Shown here: positions 17,515 through 25,597 of the stretch, in pieces
How the letters are laid out: each line of letters begins with the position of its first letter
Position numbering within the stretch: position 1 is the stretch's first letter
Origin: Sphingobium sp. MI1205
GTDB lineage: Bacteria; Pseudomonadota; Alphaproteobacteria; Sphingomonadales; Sphingomonadaceae
Length of the DNA stretch: 64,000 nt
Direction: 5' to 3'
Assembly (NCBI RefSeq): GCF_001563285.1
Contig: NZ_CP005189.1
Span: 186,001 to 250,000 of the forward strand
Made by a program: the position numbers and the translations under genes
The notes under the pieces: generated by a model
The model's database searches: none
Told to the model about the DNA's origin: nothing
What the model saw: the letters and a program-made list of their open reading frames with translations, nothing else

Positions 17515-17526
17515 TATGCTAGCTAA
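17515..17526. promoter_or_regulatory. Putative regulon operator (TATGCTAGCTAA)
   Basis: An 8-bp exact start (TATGCTAGC) of the recurring element, in the 89-bp gap between divergent thioesterase (start 17466) and acyl-CoA dehydrogenase (start 17556) genes. Confidence 0.5.
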
Positions 17527-17555
17527 CTAGGGTTGAAAAGGATTCGAGAGGACTG

Positions 17556-18758
17556 ATGCAGTCATTCTATAGTGAGGAGGAGAAGGCTTTCCGGGCTGAA
17601 GTCCGTGCCTTCGTCGAAACCCATCTGCCCCCTGATCTGGCGCGGCAGGGGCTTCATGACTATCACCCGCGACGCCAGGACCAGTCACGCTGGGTCAAGA
17701 TTCTCGCGGAAAAGGGATGGTCGGTGCCGCATTGGCCGGCAGCTTATGGCGGGCCGGGTTGGACCGGCGTCCAGCGTTTCATCTTCGAAGAGGAAATGCG
17801 CCGCGCCCACGCACCGACCGCCGATCGCATCGGCACCGAGCTCGTCGCGCCGGTTCTATACACCTTCGCTTCGGAAGAGCAGCGGCAGAAATATCTGCCC
17901 GCTATCCGGAAAGGCGACACATTCTGGGCGCAGGGCTTTTCGGAGCCTGGTTCGGGGTCCGACCTGTCATCGCTGCGCACCCGCGCCGTGCGTGACGGCG
18001 ATCATTATGTCGTCAGCGGGCAGAAGACCTGGACCACCGAAGGCCAACACGCCGACATGATCTTCATGCTGGTACGTACCAACGCCGAAGTGAAGCCGCA
18101 GGCAGGCATCTCCGCGCTGCTGATCGACCTCAAAAGCGCCGGTATCACGCGCCGTCCGATCTGGACGATCGACGAAGGGCTGACCGTCAACGAGTTCTTC
18201 TTCGATGACGTGCGCGTACCGGCCGAAAATCTGGTGGGCGAAGAAGGCGCGGGTTGGTCCTATGCCAAGTTCCTGCTGAACAACGAGCGCACCAACAGCG
18301 CCGAAGTCCCGCACACGAAGCGCGACATTGCGCAACTGCGCGAAATCGCGAAGATCGAGCTGAAAAATGGCCGCCCCCTGATCGAGGATGCCAATTTCCG
18401 AGCGCGGCTGGCGCGGATCGAAATCGACACGATGGCGCTGGAAACGGCGGTGCTGCGCGCGCTGACGGCGGCCTCGCATGACGGTGGATCGGTCGCATCG
18501 CTGGTCAAGGTGCGCGGATCGGAGCTGCGCCAGCGCGTGGCCGACCTGGCCGACGAGGCGCTGGGCGATCGTGGCCTTGCGATCTGTCTCAATCCCGAGG
18601 GTGAGCACAGGATGTTCGACGATGGCCTCACCTCGCCTGTCGCTGACCATGGCATCGGCATCGCCGCCAAGGCGATGTTCCGCCGTGCCACCACCATCTA
18701 TGGCGGCGCGAACGAGATTCAGCGCACCTTGATCGCCAAGACCGTTTTGGAGCTTTGA
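17556..18758 (+). CDS. Acyl-CoA dehydrogenase, first subunit of a heteromeric pair
   Basis: A 400-residue flavin-dependent acyl-CoA dehydrogenase (alpha,beta-desaturation of an acyl-CoA). The substrate/FAD segment WAQGFSEPGSGSDLSSLRTRA lies mid-protein and the C-terminal YGGANEIQRTLIAKTVLEL near residue 382. The usual EGT glutamate at that spot is Gly, so the base must lie elsewhere. The next gene begins 4 nt later and encodes a second, divergent dehydrogenase. Such pairs form alpha2beta2 enzymes in steroid side-chain degradation (ChsE1-ChsE2 type), which is the likeliest arrangement here. Confidence 0.87.
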   Translation: MQSFYSEEEKAFRAEVRAFVETHLPPDLARQGLHDYHPRRQDQSRWVKILAEKGWSVPHWPAAYGGPGWTGVQRFIFEEEMRRAHAPTADRIGTELVAPVLYTFASEEQRQKYLPAIRKGDTFWAQGFSEPGSGSDLSSLRTRAVRDGDHYVVSGQKTWTTEGQHADMIFMLVRTNAEVKPQAGISALLIDLKSAGITRRPIWTIDEGLTVNEFFFDDVRVPAENLVGEEGAGWSYAKFLLNNERTNSAEVPHTKRDIAQLREIAKIELKNGRPLIEDANFRARLARIEIDTMALETAVLRALTAASHDGGSVASLVKVRGSELRQRVADLADEALGDRGLAICLNPEGEHRMFDDGLTSPVADHGIGIAAKAMFRRATTIYGGANEIQRTLIAKTVLEL

Positions 18759-18762
18759 CGCC

Positions 18763-19863
18763 GTGGACTTTTCCTACACATCCGAACAGGAATCCCTGCG
18801 CGACAGTGTCAAACGCTTTGTCGAGCGCGAATTTGACTGGGAAGAACGGTTTCGCATCATCCGTTCCACCGAGGGCGTGGCAGCTGGCCACTGGGCGACC
18901 TTTGCCGAACTGGGCTGGCTGGGTGCCGGCCTGTCGGAGGAGGCCGGCGGCTTTGGTGGCGGGGCCATCGAAAATGCGCTGATCGCCGAGGAATTGGGGC
19001 GCGGTCTGGTGACCGAACCCTTCATCGCTCATGTCGTCGCCACCCAATTGCTGGCCGCGATCGGCGGTGATGTGACGGCAGACCTGATCGCCGGGCTGGT
19101 CATGGGTGAGAAGCGCATCGTCCCTGCCCTGCAGGAACCGGTCGGCCGGGGTGACTGGCGGCTGATCGACACAAAGTCCGAGAGCCATGTCCTGAATGGC
19201 GTCAAGTCGCTGGTGGAAGGCGGCGCGACGGCGGAACAGATCATCGTTTCCGCTCGGGATGGTGACACCACCAGCCTCTATCTTGTCGATCTGCAAGCGC
19301 CCGGCGTGACGCGGACGATCTACCGCACCCTGGACAATCGCCGGGTGGCCGACGTCTGTCTCGAAAACGTCGCCGGCACGCTGCTCGCGTCGGGTCCGGA
19401 GGCGGAAGCCGCTATCAACCGCGCCGTGGAACATGGCATCGTCGCGCTTTGCGGAGAAGCCTTGGGCGTTATGGACGCGGCGCTGTGGACGACTCGCGAC
19501 TATCTGAAGGTTCGCAAGCAGTTCGGCACGGCGATCGCAAATTTTCAGGCGCTGCAGCATCGCATGGCGGACATGCTGATCGAAACGGAAATGACTCGTT
19601 CGATCCTGTTCCACGCTTTGGGCACCATGGCCGAGGGCGACGACGATTCACGCGCCGCAGCCGTTTCCGCGGCCAAAACACATGCGTCGAGCGGAGGCAT
19701 CTACGTCGGTGCGCAGGCGATCCAACTGCATGGCGGCATAGGCGTGACAGAAGAACTGAACATCAGCCATTATTATCGGCGGCTCTACGTCATCGCGCGG
19801 CAGTTCGGGGATGTGGAACTGCATCTGGCCCGCTTCGCCGAAGCGACCGACCGCACGACCTAG
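18763..19863 (+). CDS. Acyl-CoA dehydrogenase, second subunit of a heteromeric pair
   Basis: A 366-residue acyl-CoA dehydrogenase-fold protein beginning with GTG at 18763. It is shorter than a homotetrameric family member and lacks the C-terminal EIQR motif (the end reads GGIGVTEELNISHYYRRL then FGDVELHLARF). It keeps RKQFGTAIANFQALQHRMADM, the helix that contacts FAD across subunits. The immediate overlap-like spacing with the 17556 gene suggests fixed stoichiometry. Probably the partner subunit of an alpha2beta2 dehydrogenase for a bulky acyl-CoA. Confidence 0.85.
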   Translation: MDFSYTSEQESLRDSVKRFVEREFDWEERFRIIRSTEGVAAGHWATFAELGWLGAGLSEEAGGFGGGAIENALIAEELGRGLVTEPFIAHVVATQLLAAIGGDVTADLIAGLVMGEKRIVPALQEPVGRGDWRLIDTKSESHVLNGVKSLVEGGATAEQIIVSARDGDTTSLYLVDLQAPGVTRTIYRTLDNRRVADVCLENVAGTLLASGPEAEAAINRAVEHGIVALCGEALGVMDAALWTTRDYLKVRKQFGTAIANFQALQHRMADMLIETEMTRSILFHALGTMAEGDDDSRAAAVSAAKTHASSGGIYVGAQAIQLHGGIGVTEELNISHYYRRLYVIARQFGDVELHLARFAEATDRTT

Positions 19864-19876
19864 TGTTCCAAGGGAC

Positions 19877-19900
19877 GGCGGGTGGCTTGAGCAACCCGCC
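19877..19900. terminator. Bidirectional hairpin between convergent genes
   Basis: GGCGGGT and ACCCGCC form a 7-bp stem around a 10-nt loop. An outer AGGGA...TCCCT pair extends it. It lies between the dehydrogenase stop (19863) and the convergent SDR stop (19934). Confidence 0.5.
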
Positions 19901-19933
19901 TGCATCCCTGAAGCACCGCAGCGTTCGACTGCC

Positions 19934-20704
19934 TTAGCCGCGCGTGATCGTCTGGCCGCCGTCCACCACCAGCGTCTGGCCGGTCACGTGACGCGCGCCA
20001 TCAGATGCCATGAACGCAATCACGGCGGCGACATCTTCCGGATCAGCAATGCGGCGTAGCGGCGTGCCGCTGAGGATCGTGTCCATGAAGCCGGGCCGAT
20101 CCTGCAGCGCGCGGATCATGTCTGTTCCGGTGGTCCCGGGCGCAACGCCGTTGATGCGGATGCCCTGCCCGCCCCACTCGACCGCCAATTGGCGCACCAT
20201 CTGCTCCAGGGCGGCTTTCGACACACCATAGGCGCCGCTCCCGACCATGCCGAAGCGCGCATTGACCGACGATACGCACACCATCGCCCCTCCGCCCCGC
20301 TCGGCGATATGCGGCAGCGCATGACGCGCCAGACGGCGTGGGCCTCCCACATTGGTGTCCATGACCTTGGCCCAGCTTTCTTCTGCGACGTCGGTCAGGG
20401 GATCGAAGACCGGGTTGATACCGGCATTGGCGATCGCCATGTCGATCCCCCCAAAGGCCTTGACCGCCTCATCGACCAGGCGCGCGACATCCGCGTCGTT
20501 CGCGGCATGCCCCGGCACAGCGAGGCAGGTGAGCCCTTCCGCTTCCAGCCGCTGCTGCACCGCCTCGCAAGCTTCCGCCTTCCGGGACGAGAGCGCTACC
20601 CGCGCCCCGCGCCTCGCCAGATATTCCACGGTGGCAAGGCCGATGCCGCGCGTTCCCCCTGTGATGACGGCCACTTTGCCCAGAAAACGCTGATCTTCCA
20701 TCAT
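19934..20704 (-). CDS. SDR-family oxidoreductase
   Basis: A 256-residue classical SDR: AVITGGTRGIGLATVEYL (cofactor loop near residue 14), IANAGINPVFD (NAG), VCVSSVNARFG (catalytic Ser), YGVSKAALEQM (Tyr/Lys) and GIRINGVAPGTTGTDM. It likely oxidises a hydroxyl on a pathway intermediate. ATG codons at 20704 and 20701 are both possible after AGGGAGGGA. It is divergent from a kinase gene across a 219-bp gap. Confidence 0.87.
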   Translation of the reverse strand: MMEDQRFLGKVAVITGGTRGIGLATVEYLARRGARVALSSRKAEACEAVQQRLEAEGLTCLAVPGHAANDADVARLVDEAVKAFGGIDMAIANAGINPVFDPLTDVAEESWAKVMDTNVGGPRRLARHALPHIAERGGGAMVCVSSVNARFGMVGSGAYGVSKAALEQMVRQLAVEWGGQGIRINGVAPGTTGTDMIRALQDRPGFMDTILSGTPLRRIADPEDVAAVIAFMASDGARHVTGQTLVVDGGQTITRG

Positions 20705-20860
20705 AATCCCTCCCTAACCACATAGAATGATTCGCCGTTGCCCCACATCCCTGCCGGATCCAGCCCGGCTGAGCGTGTGCGCTGATGCTCCCCGCCGGTC
20801 GCATGGCCCCGAGAGGCTCGACAGACGCTCGATATCTGATCATCGTACGCATTGATATTG

Positions 20861-20872
20861 TTCGCTAGAATA
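20861..20872. promoter_or_regulatory. Possible regulon operator (TTCGCTAGAATA)
   Basis: A degenerate match (9 of 12) in the gap between the divergent SDR (20704) and kinase (20924) genes. The rest of the gap (20705-20923) is AT-richer near 20850-20880 and would hold both promoters, but no clear -35/-10 pair stands out. Confidence 0.3.
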
Positions 20873-20923
20873 TTAATAACGCACTCCATTCAACGCGCGC
20901 AAAGGCATCAGGAGAGTTAAGAC

Positions 20924-22078
20924 ATGACGTCGGACAAGATCGAACGCATCAAGGCGGCCTTTGAACGCGATCAGCGGGAGGACCGCCCCGCCGTCAATCC
21001 GGGCGACATCCCCTGGCGCTATGAGGCGATCACGCCGGAATGGATGACCCATATCCTGTGCAAGGACCATCCGGAGGCAAAAGTCGTCTCCGTCTCGCTG
21101 GACGCGCCCGATTCCGGCACATCGAACCGCCGCCGCGTGTTCGTGGAATATAATGACGCGGGCGAGCGTCTCGGCCTGCCCAAATCGGTTTTCTGCAAGG
21201 CAACGGTAGACCTGCTCAATCGCATCCTGCTGTCAACGTCAGCCCTGCTGAGCGAGACCACCTTCTACAACCAGATCCGCCCGCAACTGAATATCGAAGC
21301 GCCAGAAGCCTATCTGGCGGTCTATGATACGGAATCCTACGCCTCAATCGTGGTTCTGAAGGATTTGGCCGGAAAGGCGAGCTTCTGTTCGCATCATACC
21401 CAGATGACGCTGGAGCGGGTGAAGGACCAGATGGAGTTGCTCGCCAAGCTGCATGGTCATTTCTATAAATCGCCGCAGCTGGATGGCGAACTGGGCCACA
21501 TGTTCCGCTACGATGACCGTTTCGCGGCCCTCGATCGCGACCATGACTTCAAAAGCATGTGCGAGGCGGGTCTGCGTGCGGCTGCTGACGTCGTACCGCC
21601 CCGCCTGCTCGCGCGCGAGGCGGAGGTATGGCCCGCGACGGTCAAGGCTTCGGCGCGCCACGGAGAACTGCCGCTCACCATCACACATGGCGACGTGCAT
21701 CTGAAGAACTGGTACATCACCGATGAGGGTCGGATGGGCCTGGGCGATTGGCAGGTCACATCGAAGGGTCATTGGTCGCGCGATGTTGCCTATACGATCA
21801 CGACGGCGCTGACCGTTGAGCAACGGCGCGAATGGGAACAACAGCTGCTGCGTCATTATCTCGACGCCTTCGCAGCCGCGGGCGGCGAAGCCGTGCCGTT
21901 CGAGGAGGCGTGGTTCAACTACCGCCAGCAGCTGCTGACCACGCTCGCTTGGTGGACGATGACGCTGACGCCGTCCAAGGATGTGCCGGACATGCAGCCG
22001 CGCGACATCACCGTCGAGTTCATCCGTCGCATCGCCATCGCCATCGACGATCTCGACGTTCTGGACAGCTTCGCCTGA
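20924..22078 (+). CDS. APH-type phosphotransferase (ecdysteroid-kinase-like)
   Basis: A 384-residue kinase-fold protein. ITHGDVHLKNWYI (Brenner motif with catalytic Asp and Asn) and MGLGDWQ with SRDVAYTITTAL are intact, so it should be an active small-molecule kinase. It is of a different subtype from the 3520 kinase: its N-terminal half (RYEAITPEWMTHIL, VSLDAPDSGTSNRRR) resembles the ecdysteroid-kinase-like branch, whose known members phosphorylate steroid hydroxyls. A hydroxylated ring or acyl-CoA substrate is inference. GGAGAG precedes the ATG. It faces the P450 gene. Confidence 0.82.
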   Translation: MTSDKIERIKAAFERDQREDRPAVNPGDIPWRYEAITPEWMTHILCKDHPEAKVVSVSLDAPDSGTSNRRRVFVEYNDAGERLGLPKSVFCKATVDLLNRILLSTSALLSETTFYNQIRPQLNIEAPEAYLAVYDTESYASIVVLKDLAGKASFCSHHTQMTLERVKDQMELLAKLHGHFYKSPQLDGELGHMFRYDDRFAALDRDHDFKSMCEAGLRAAADVVPPRLLAREAEVWPATVKASARHGELPLTITHGDVHLKNWYITDEGRMGLGDWQVTSKGHWSRDVAYTITTALTVEQRREWEQQLLRHYLDAFAAAGGEAVPFEEAWFNYRQQLLTTLAWWTMTLTPSKDVPDMQPRDITVEFIRRIAIAIDDLDVLDSFA

Positions 22079-22086
22079 TAGCAAAA

Positions 22087-22112
22087 AGGCGCGGGCCGCA
22101 ATGCCCGCGCCT
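22087..22112. terminator. Bidirectional rho-independent terminator
   Basis: AGGCGCGGGC and GCCCGCGCCT form a perfect 10-bp stem around a 6-nt loop between convergent genes ending at 22078 and 22143. An A run just left of it gives a T tract on the minus strand, so it best serves the P450 transcript. Confidence 0.75.
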
Positions 22113-22142
22113 CATTCGCCGGTCCGTCGATCGACCGACAGG

Positions 22143-23384
22143 TCAGAGCCGGTCGAACGCCATCCACAGCTGATCGGGGCCATGAGCGATATAGCTGGTC
22201 ATCCAGCTGTAGCTGTCATCCCCGCGTGTCGCGCGGAAATTCGTCAGCCGCCGCGTCAACATCTGAAAAGCAAGACGCAGTTCGCCACGGGCCAGCTGAT
22301 TGCCGATGCACAAATGCGGCCCCGCGCCGAAGGCAAGATGGCTGGCGGCATTGGTGCGATCAAGATCGACCTTCGCCGGTTCCGCATATTGTTTCGGGTC
22401 ACGATTTGCCGCACCATAGCGCACCTCGACCAGAGACCCCGCCGGGATGGTCACACCCGCGATTTCCACATCCTCAGCCACCCGGCGGAACAGCGTCTGG
22501 ATGGGCGCAAGCGTGCGCAGCACTTCTTCCACAAAGGGCTTGGCGCGAGCCGGATCCTGCCGGATTTCCTCGGCCAGTGCCGGCTGTTCGATGAACAGCT
22601 TCATCCCCGAAGCGAGTGTCGTCGTCGTCGTCTCATTCCCCGCCACGAGCAACTGGTGGATGATGCTGAGCAGCTCGCGCATCTCCAGCAGACGCCCGTC
22701 GGTGTCGGTGTTCGCCAGATGGCTGATCAGCGTATCGTTGGGCGTTTGCCGCACACTTTCGATTTCCGCCGCCAGATAGCGCTGCATTTCCGTAAGGATT
22801 TCCGCAATCTCGACCTCCCGCTCGGAGGTCAGAACAGGGCTCACCGATTCTACCGACACGTCCGACCACAGTTTGAAGCGGTCCATATGCGCGCGCGAGA
22901 CGCCGAGCTGCTCGGCGATCACATACATGGGCAGGCGCACGGCGAAGGCCTCAAGGAAGTCGATCTCGGGCGCATCGACGAAATTGTCAATCAGCTCGTC
23001 GATGATCTCCTTGATGCGGGGTTCCAGGGCCGCGACGCGGGGCGGGGTGAACACCTTATCGACCAGCGTGCGATAGATGCGGTGATCCGGCGGATCGTTG
23101 GAGACCAGAGTGTCGATCGGCAACCATCCCTTTTCCTCATAGATCCGGTTGGCCGTGGGGTCCGAACGAGTCGAATTGATGCCGGTCCGGTTACGCAGCG
23201 CCTTGACGTTCAGGAGCGCCTTGCGAACATCCTCATAGCGGGTCAGGACATAGTTGCCCGTAACCGGGTCATGATAGACCGGGCGCTCTTCGCGCAGCCG
23301 ATCATAGCTGGAGAAAGGGCAGCGCTGAACGGCGGGATCAGCGAAACTGAGCGGTGCGTCAGCTGTGTCGGTGGCTTTGGACAT
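22143..23384 (-). CDS. Cytochrome P450
   Basis: A 413-residue bacterial soluble P450 monooxygenase. AGNETTTTTLASG is the oxygen-binding I helix, ETTR-like ExxR lies in EVLRTLAPIQTLFRR, and FGAGPHLCIGNQLAR is the heme-binding loop with the axial Cys. It would hydroxylate the substrate with electrons from a ferredoxin and reductase, neither of which is in the window. AAGGAG precedes the ATG. It starts 15 nt after a TetR gene, forming a regulator-P450 operon. A fragment of a second, related P450 remains at 12722-12955. Confidence 0.92.
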   Translation of the reverse strand: MSKATDTADAPLSFADPAVQRCPFSSYDRLREERPVYHDPVTGNYVLTRYEDVRKALLNVKALRNRTGINSTRSDPTANRIYEEKGWLPIDTLVSNDPPDHRIYRTLVDKVFTPPRVAALEPRIKEIIDELIDNFVDAPEIDFLEAFAVRLPMYVIAEQLGVSRAHMDRFKLWSDVSVESVSPVLTSEREVEIAEILTEMQRYLAAEIESVRQTPNDTLISHLANTDTDGRLLEMRELLSIIHQLLVAGNETTTTTLASGMKLFIEQPALAEEIRQDPARAKPFVEEVLRTLAPIQTLFRRVAEDVEIAGVTIPAGSLVEVRYGAANRDPKQYAEPAKVDLDRTNAASHLAFGAGPHLCIGNQLARGELRLAFQMLTRRLTNFRATRGDDSYSWMTSYIAHGPDQLWMAFDRL

Positions 23385-23399
23385 ATTCTTTCTCCTTGG

Positions 23400-24098
23400 T
23401 CAGGTGGATCCGCGGGCGCGACCGACACGAACGGCCAACTGGGCGGAAACGGTATTCTTAAGAAGGTTGCGAAATTCACGATCATCCTGCGGCTCGCCGG
23501 AAATGCGGTCGAACAATCGCCGGGCTGCGATCGTGCTGACGACGGCCCCGGTCAGGGCGATGAACAGATAGTCGGCGTCGACGCTCCCTTGGGGGCGGGA
23601 ATATTCGACAATCAATGGCCGCAGCCTGTCGTGGATCGGTTTGACGAGCCGTTCATAGCTATAGTCCGACCGGTCATTTTCCAGGACGATCTCGCGCAGG
23701 ACGAATGCCGACAAGGCGGGCGTGTCGCACAGCATGTCGACGATCTGGCCTACCGCCTGATCCATACGCTGGCCAACGTTCATCTCAGTCGGCGCGTCTA
23801 GCGTTAGGTTTTTCAGCGCACCGAGCATCTGCGCTGATAACTGATCGATCGCCGCTTGCCACAACAGCAGTTTCGAGCCGAAATGATGAACGATCATCGC
23901 CGCATCCACGCCCGCGCAGGCGGCAATCTGCCGTACGCCCACGGCATCATAGCCCTGCGCGGCGAACTGCCCAATAGCGGCGGACAGGAGCATCTCTGGC
24001 ACCGAAGCCCCTACCGCTCCCGCTGCCGCGCGAGGGCGCCCGCGACCTCGACGCGTGGCATCAGCACTGATAGCGGAATTCGACATGGCACGACTCAA
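23400..24098 (-). CDS. TetR-family transcriptional regulator
   Basis: A 232-residue regulator. After a basic, Gly/Arg-rich leader (TRRGRGRPRA), the helix-turn-helix spans FAAQGYDAVGVRQIAACAGVDAAMIVHHFGSKLLLW (about residues 45-80). The C-terminal half is a ligand-binding domain with no recognised ligand. It probably represses its own operon, which continues into the P450 gene 15 nt downstream. The start at 24098 is chosen; MSNSAI at 24086 is an alternative. Confidence 0.88.
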   Translation of the reverse strand: MSRAMSNSAISADATRRGRGRPRAAAGAVGASVPEMLLSAAIGQFAAQGYDAVGVRQIAACAGVDAAMIVHHFGSKLLLWQAAIDQLSAQMLGALKNLTLDAPTEMNVGQRMDQAVGQIVDMLCDTPALSAFVLREIVLENDRSDYSYERLVKPIHDRLRPLIVEYSRPQGSVDADYLFIALTGAVVSTIAARRLFDRISGEPQDDREFRNLLKNTVSAQLAVRVGRARGST

Positions 24099-24122
24099 TT
24101 TTGCTGCACCCCATATTCATCA

Positions 24123-24145
24123 GCTGTTGAATAATGTCAAACAGC
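24123..24145. promoter_or_regulatory. Possible TetR operator
   Basis: GCTGTT and AACAGC (6-bp arms, 11-nt spacer) form an inverted repeat 25-47 bp upstream of the TetR start, a usual place for autoregulation. The remainder of the gap 24099-24366 has no open frame I recognise; a TACGCTAGATTA regulon-like site lies at 24294. Confidence 0.4.
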
Positions 24146-24293
24146 GTTCGCGATTTCGCTGCGATAGCGCCGTGGCAGCTATCGATCGGAAATCCCAATG
24201 GCAAAGATGGGGCGCGCTACGACGCGAGGTCGCACAGCGCGCACTGTTCTTCCCGAATGAAGAAAATCTGCGCAATTTGCTGGACGGAACCGG

Positions 24294-24305
24294 TACGCTA
24301 GATTA
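24294..24305. promoter_or_regulatory. Possible regulon operator (TACGCTAGATTA)
   Basis: A degenerate match (9 of 12) to the recurring element, about 62 bp upstream of the lipoyl-domain gene start (24367) that opens a five-gene operon. Confidence 0.3.
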
Positions 24306-24366
24306 CTTCATACATCGCATGTTTATGATCGGTGAACCTTCGCCGGTCCCATAAGAAGGATTGAAT

Positions 24367-24597
24367 ATGGCAACGGAAATCATCTTGCCCAAACTCGGTT
24401 TTTCGATGAACGAAGGCACGCTGGCCGAGTGGCTGGTCGCCGATGGCGGTGAAGTGAAGGCGGGTGAACCCCTGTTCGCCTTGGAGAGCGACAAGTCGAC
24501 TCAGGAAGTCGAAGCGCCCGTCTCCGGCACGCTGAAGATCCTGAAGCAACCGGGCGAGACTTATGAGGTCGGCACCATTCTGGGTGAAATCTCCTGA
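24367..24597 (+). CDS. Stand-alone lipoyl (biotinyl/lipoyl-attachment) domain protein
   Basis: A 76-residue protein that is only a lipoyl domain: LPKLGFSMNEGTLAEWLV, then the attachment loop ESDKSTQEVEAPVSG with the lysine in DKS, then the second half-barrel ending GTILGEIS. In 2-oxoacid and acetoin dehydrogenase complexes this domain is the N-terminus of E2; here the acyltransferase and E1/E3-binding domains are absent. It may serve the E1 alpha/beta pair at 52284-54259 as a swinging arm in trans. The ATG at 24367 is preferred over an in-frame TTG at 24361. First gene of a five-gene operon. Confidence 0.85.
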   Translation: MATEIILPKLGFSMNEGTLAEWLVADGGEVKAGEPLFALESDKSTQEVEAPVSGTLKILKQPGETYEVGTILGEIS

Positions 24598-24664
24598 ACT
24601 GATCGGCCTGACCCGAGAATATCGAACATCGAACATGGAGGGGCGTGCTAGACGCCGGAAAGAA

Positions 24665-25597
24665 ATGAAGCGTACTGACAAGGTCATCATCACCTGCGCC
24701 GTCACCGGCTCGATCCACACCCCCACCATGTCGCCCCATCTGCCGATAACCCCGGACCAGATCGCGGCGGACGCCATTGCGGCGGCCGAAGCAGGCGCGG
24801 CGATGCTGCACTTGCATGCGCGCAATCCGGAAACCGGCCAGCCCTCGCAGGATCCGGAGCTGTTTGCCCAGTTCCTGCCCCGCATCAAGCAGTCTACCGA
24901 CGCGATCCTGAACATCACCACCGGCGGCGGCCTGGGCATGAGCCTGGACGATCGCCTGGCGCCGACGAAGAAGTTCAAGCCCGAAGTCTGTTCGATGAAC
25001 ATGGGGTCGGTGAACTTCAACATCTCCGGCGCGGGCGGCAAGACCAGCGAATGGAAGTTCGACTGGGAAAAGCCCTATCTGGAAATGACGAAGGACTTCA
25101 TCCTGTCGAACACCTTCGCGCAGATTGAGCGGGCGATGACGGAGCTGTCCGAACAGGGCACGCGCTACGAATTCGAATGTTACGATGTCGGCCATCTCTA
25201 CAATCTGGCGCATTTTGTCGATCGCAAGATGGTCGAACCGCCCTTCTTCATCCAGGGCGTCTTCGGCATCTTGGGTGGCATTGGCCCGGATCCTGAAAAT
25301 GTCATGCACATGAAAACCACGGCGGACCGGCTGTTCGGCGAGGACTTCATTTTCTCGGCGCTGGCGGCGGGCAAGCATCAGATGCGGCTGGTCACGCTGT
25401 CGGCCCTGCTGGGCGGATCGGTGCGCGTGGGTCTGGAAGACAGCCTTTATGCCGGCAAGGGCGTGATGGCGACATCCAACGCCGTGCAGGTGGAGAAGAT
25501 CCGCCGCGTGCTCGAAGAACTCAGCCTGACCGTCGCGACGCCGGCCGAAGCGCGCGAAATGATGCAGACCAAGGGGGGCGACAATGTCGCTTTCTGA
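24665..25597 (+). CDS. BKACE-family beta-keto acid cleavage enzyme
   Basis: A 310-residue TIM-barrel enzyme of the 3-keto-5-aminohexanoate cleavage (DUF849) family. These zinc enzymes condense a beta-keto acid with acetyl-CoA and split it to acetoacetate plus a new acyl-CoA. VIITCAVTGS at the start, the metal pair in MLHLHARNPETG (His-x-His) and NITTGGG are characteristic. It offers a thiolase-free way to shorten a beta-keto intermediate. The start at 24665 is chosen. Its end overlaps the ligase gene by 14 nt. Confidence 0.87.
   Translation: MKRTDKVIITCAVTGSIHTPTMSPHLPITPDQIAADAIAAAEAGAAMLHLHARNPETGQPSQDPELFAQFLPRIKQSTDAILNITTGGGLGMSLDDRLAPTKKFKPEVCSMNMGSVNFNISGAGGKTSEWKFDWEKPYLEMTKDFILSNTFAQIERAMTELSEQGTRYEFECYDVGHLYNLAHFVDRKMVEPPFFIQGVFGILGGIGPDPENVMHMKTTADRLFGEDFIFSALAAGKHQMRLVTLSALLGGSVRVGLEDSLYAGKGVMATSNAVQVEKIRRVLEELSLTVATPAEAREMMQTKGGDNVAF

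Noticed and set aside
21981..23801. Plus-strand open frame of 606 residues
   Set aside because: It runs antisense to the P450 and TetR genes and crosses the terminator at 22087; no domain is visible.
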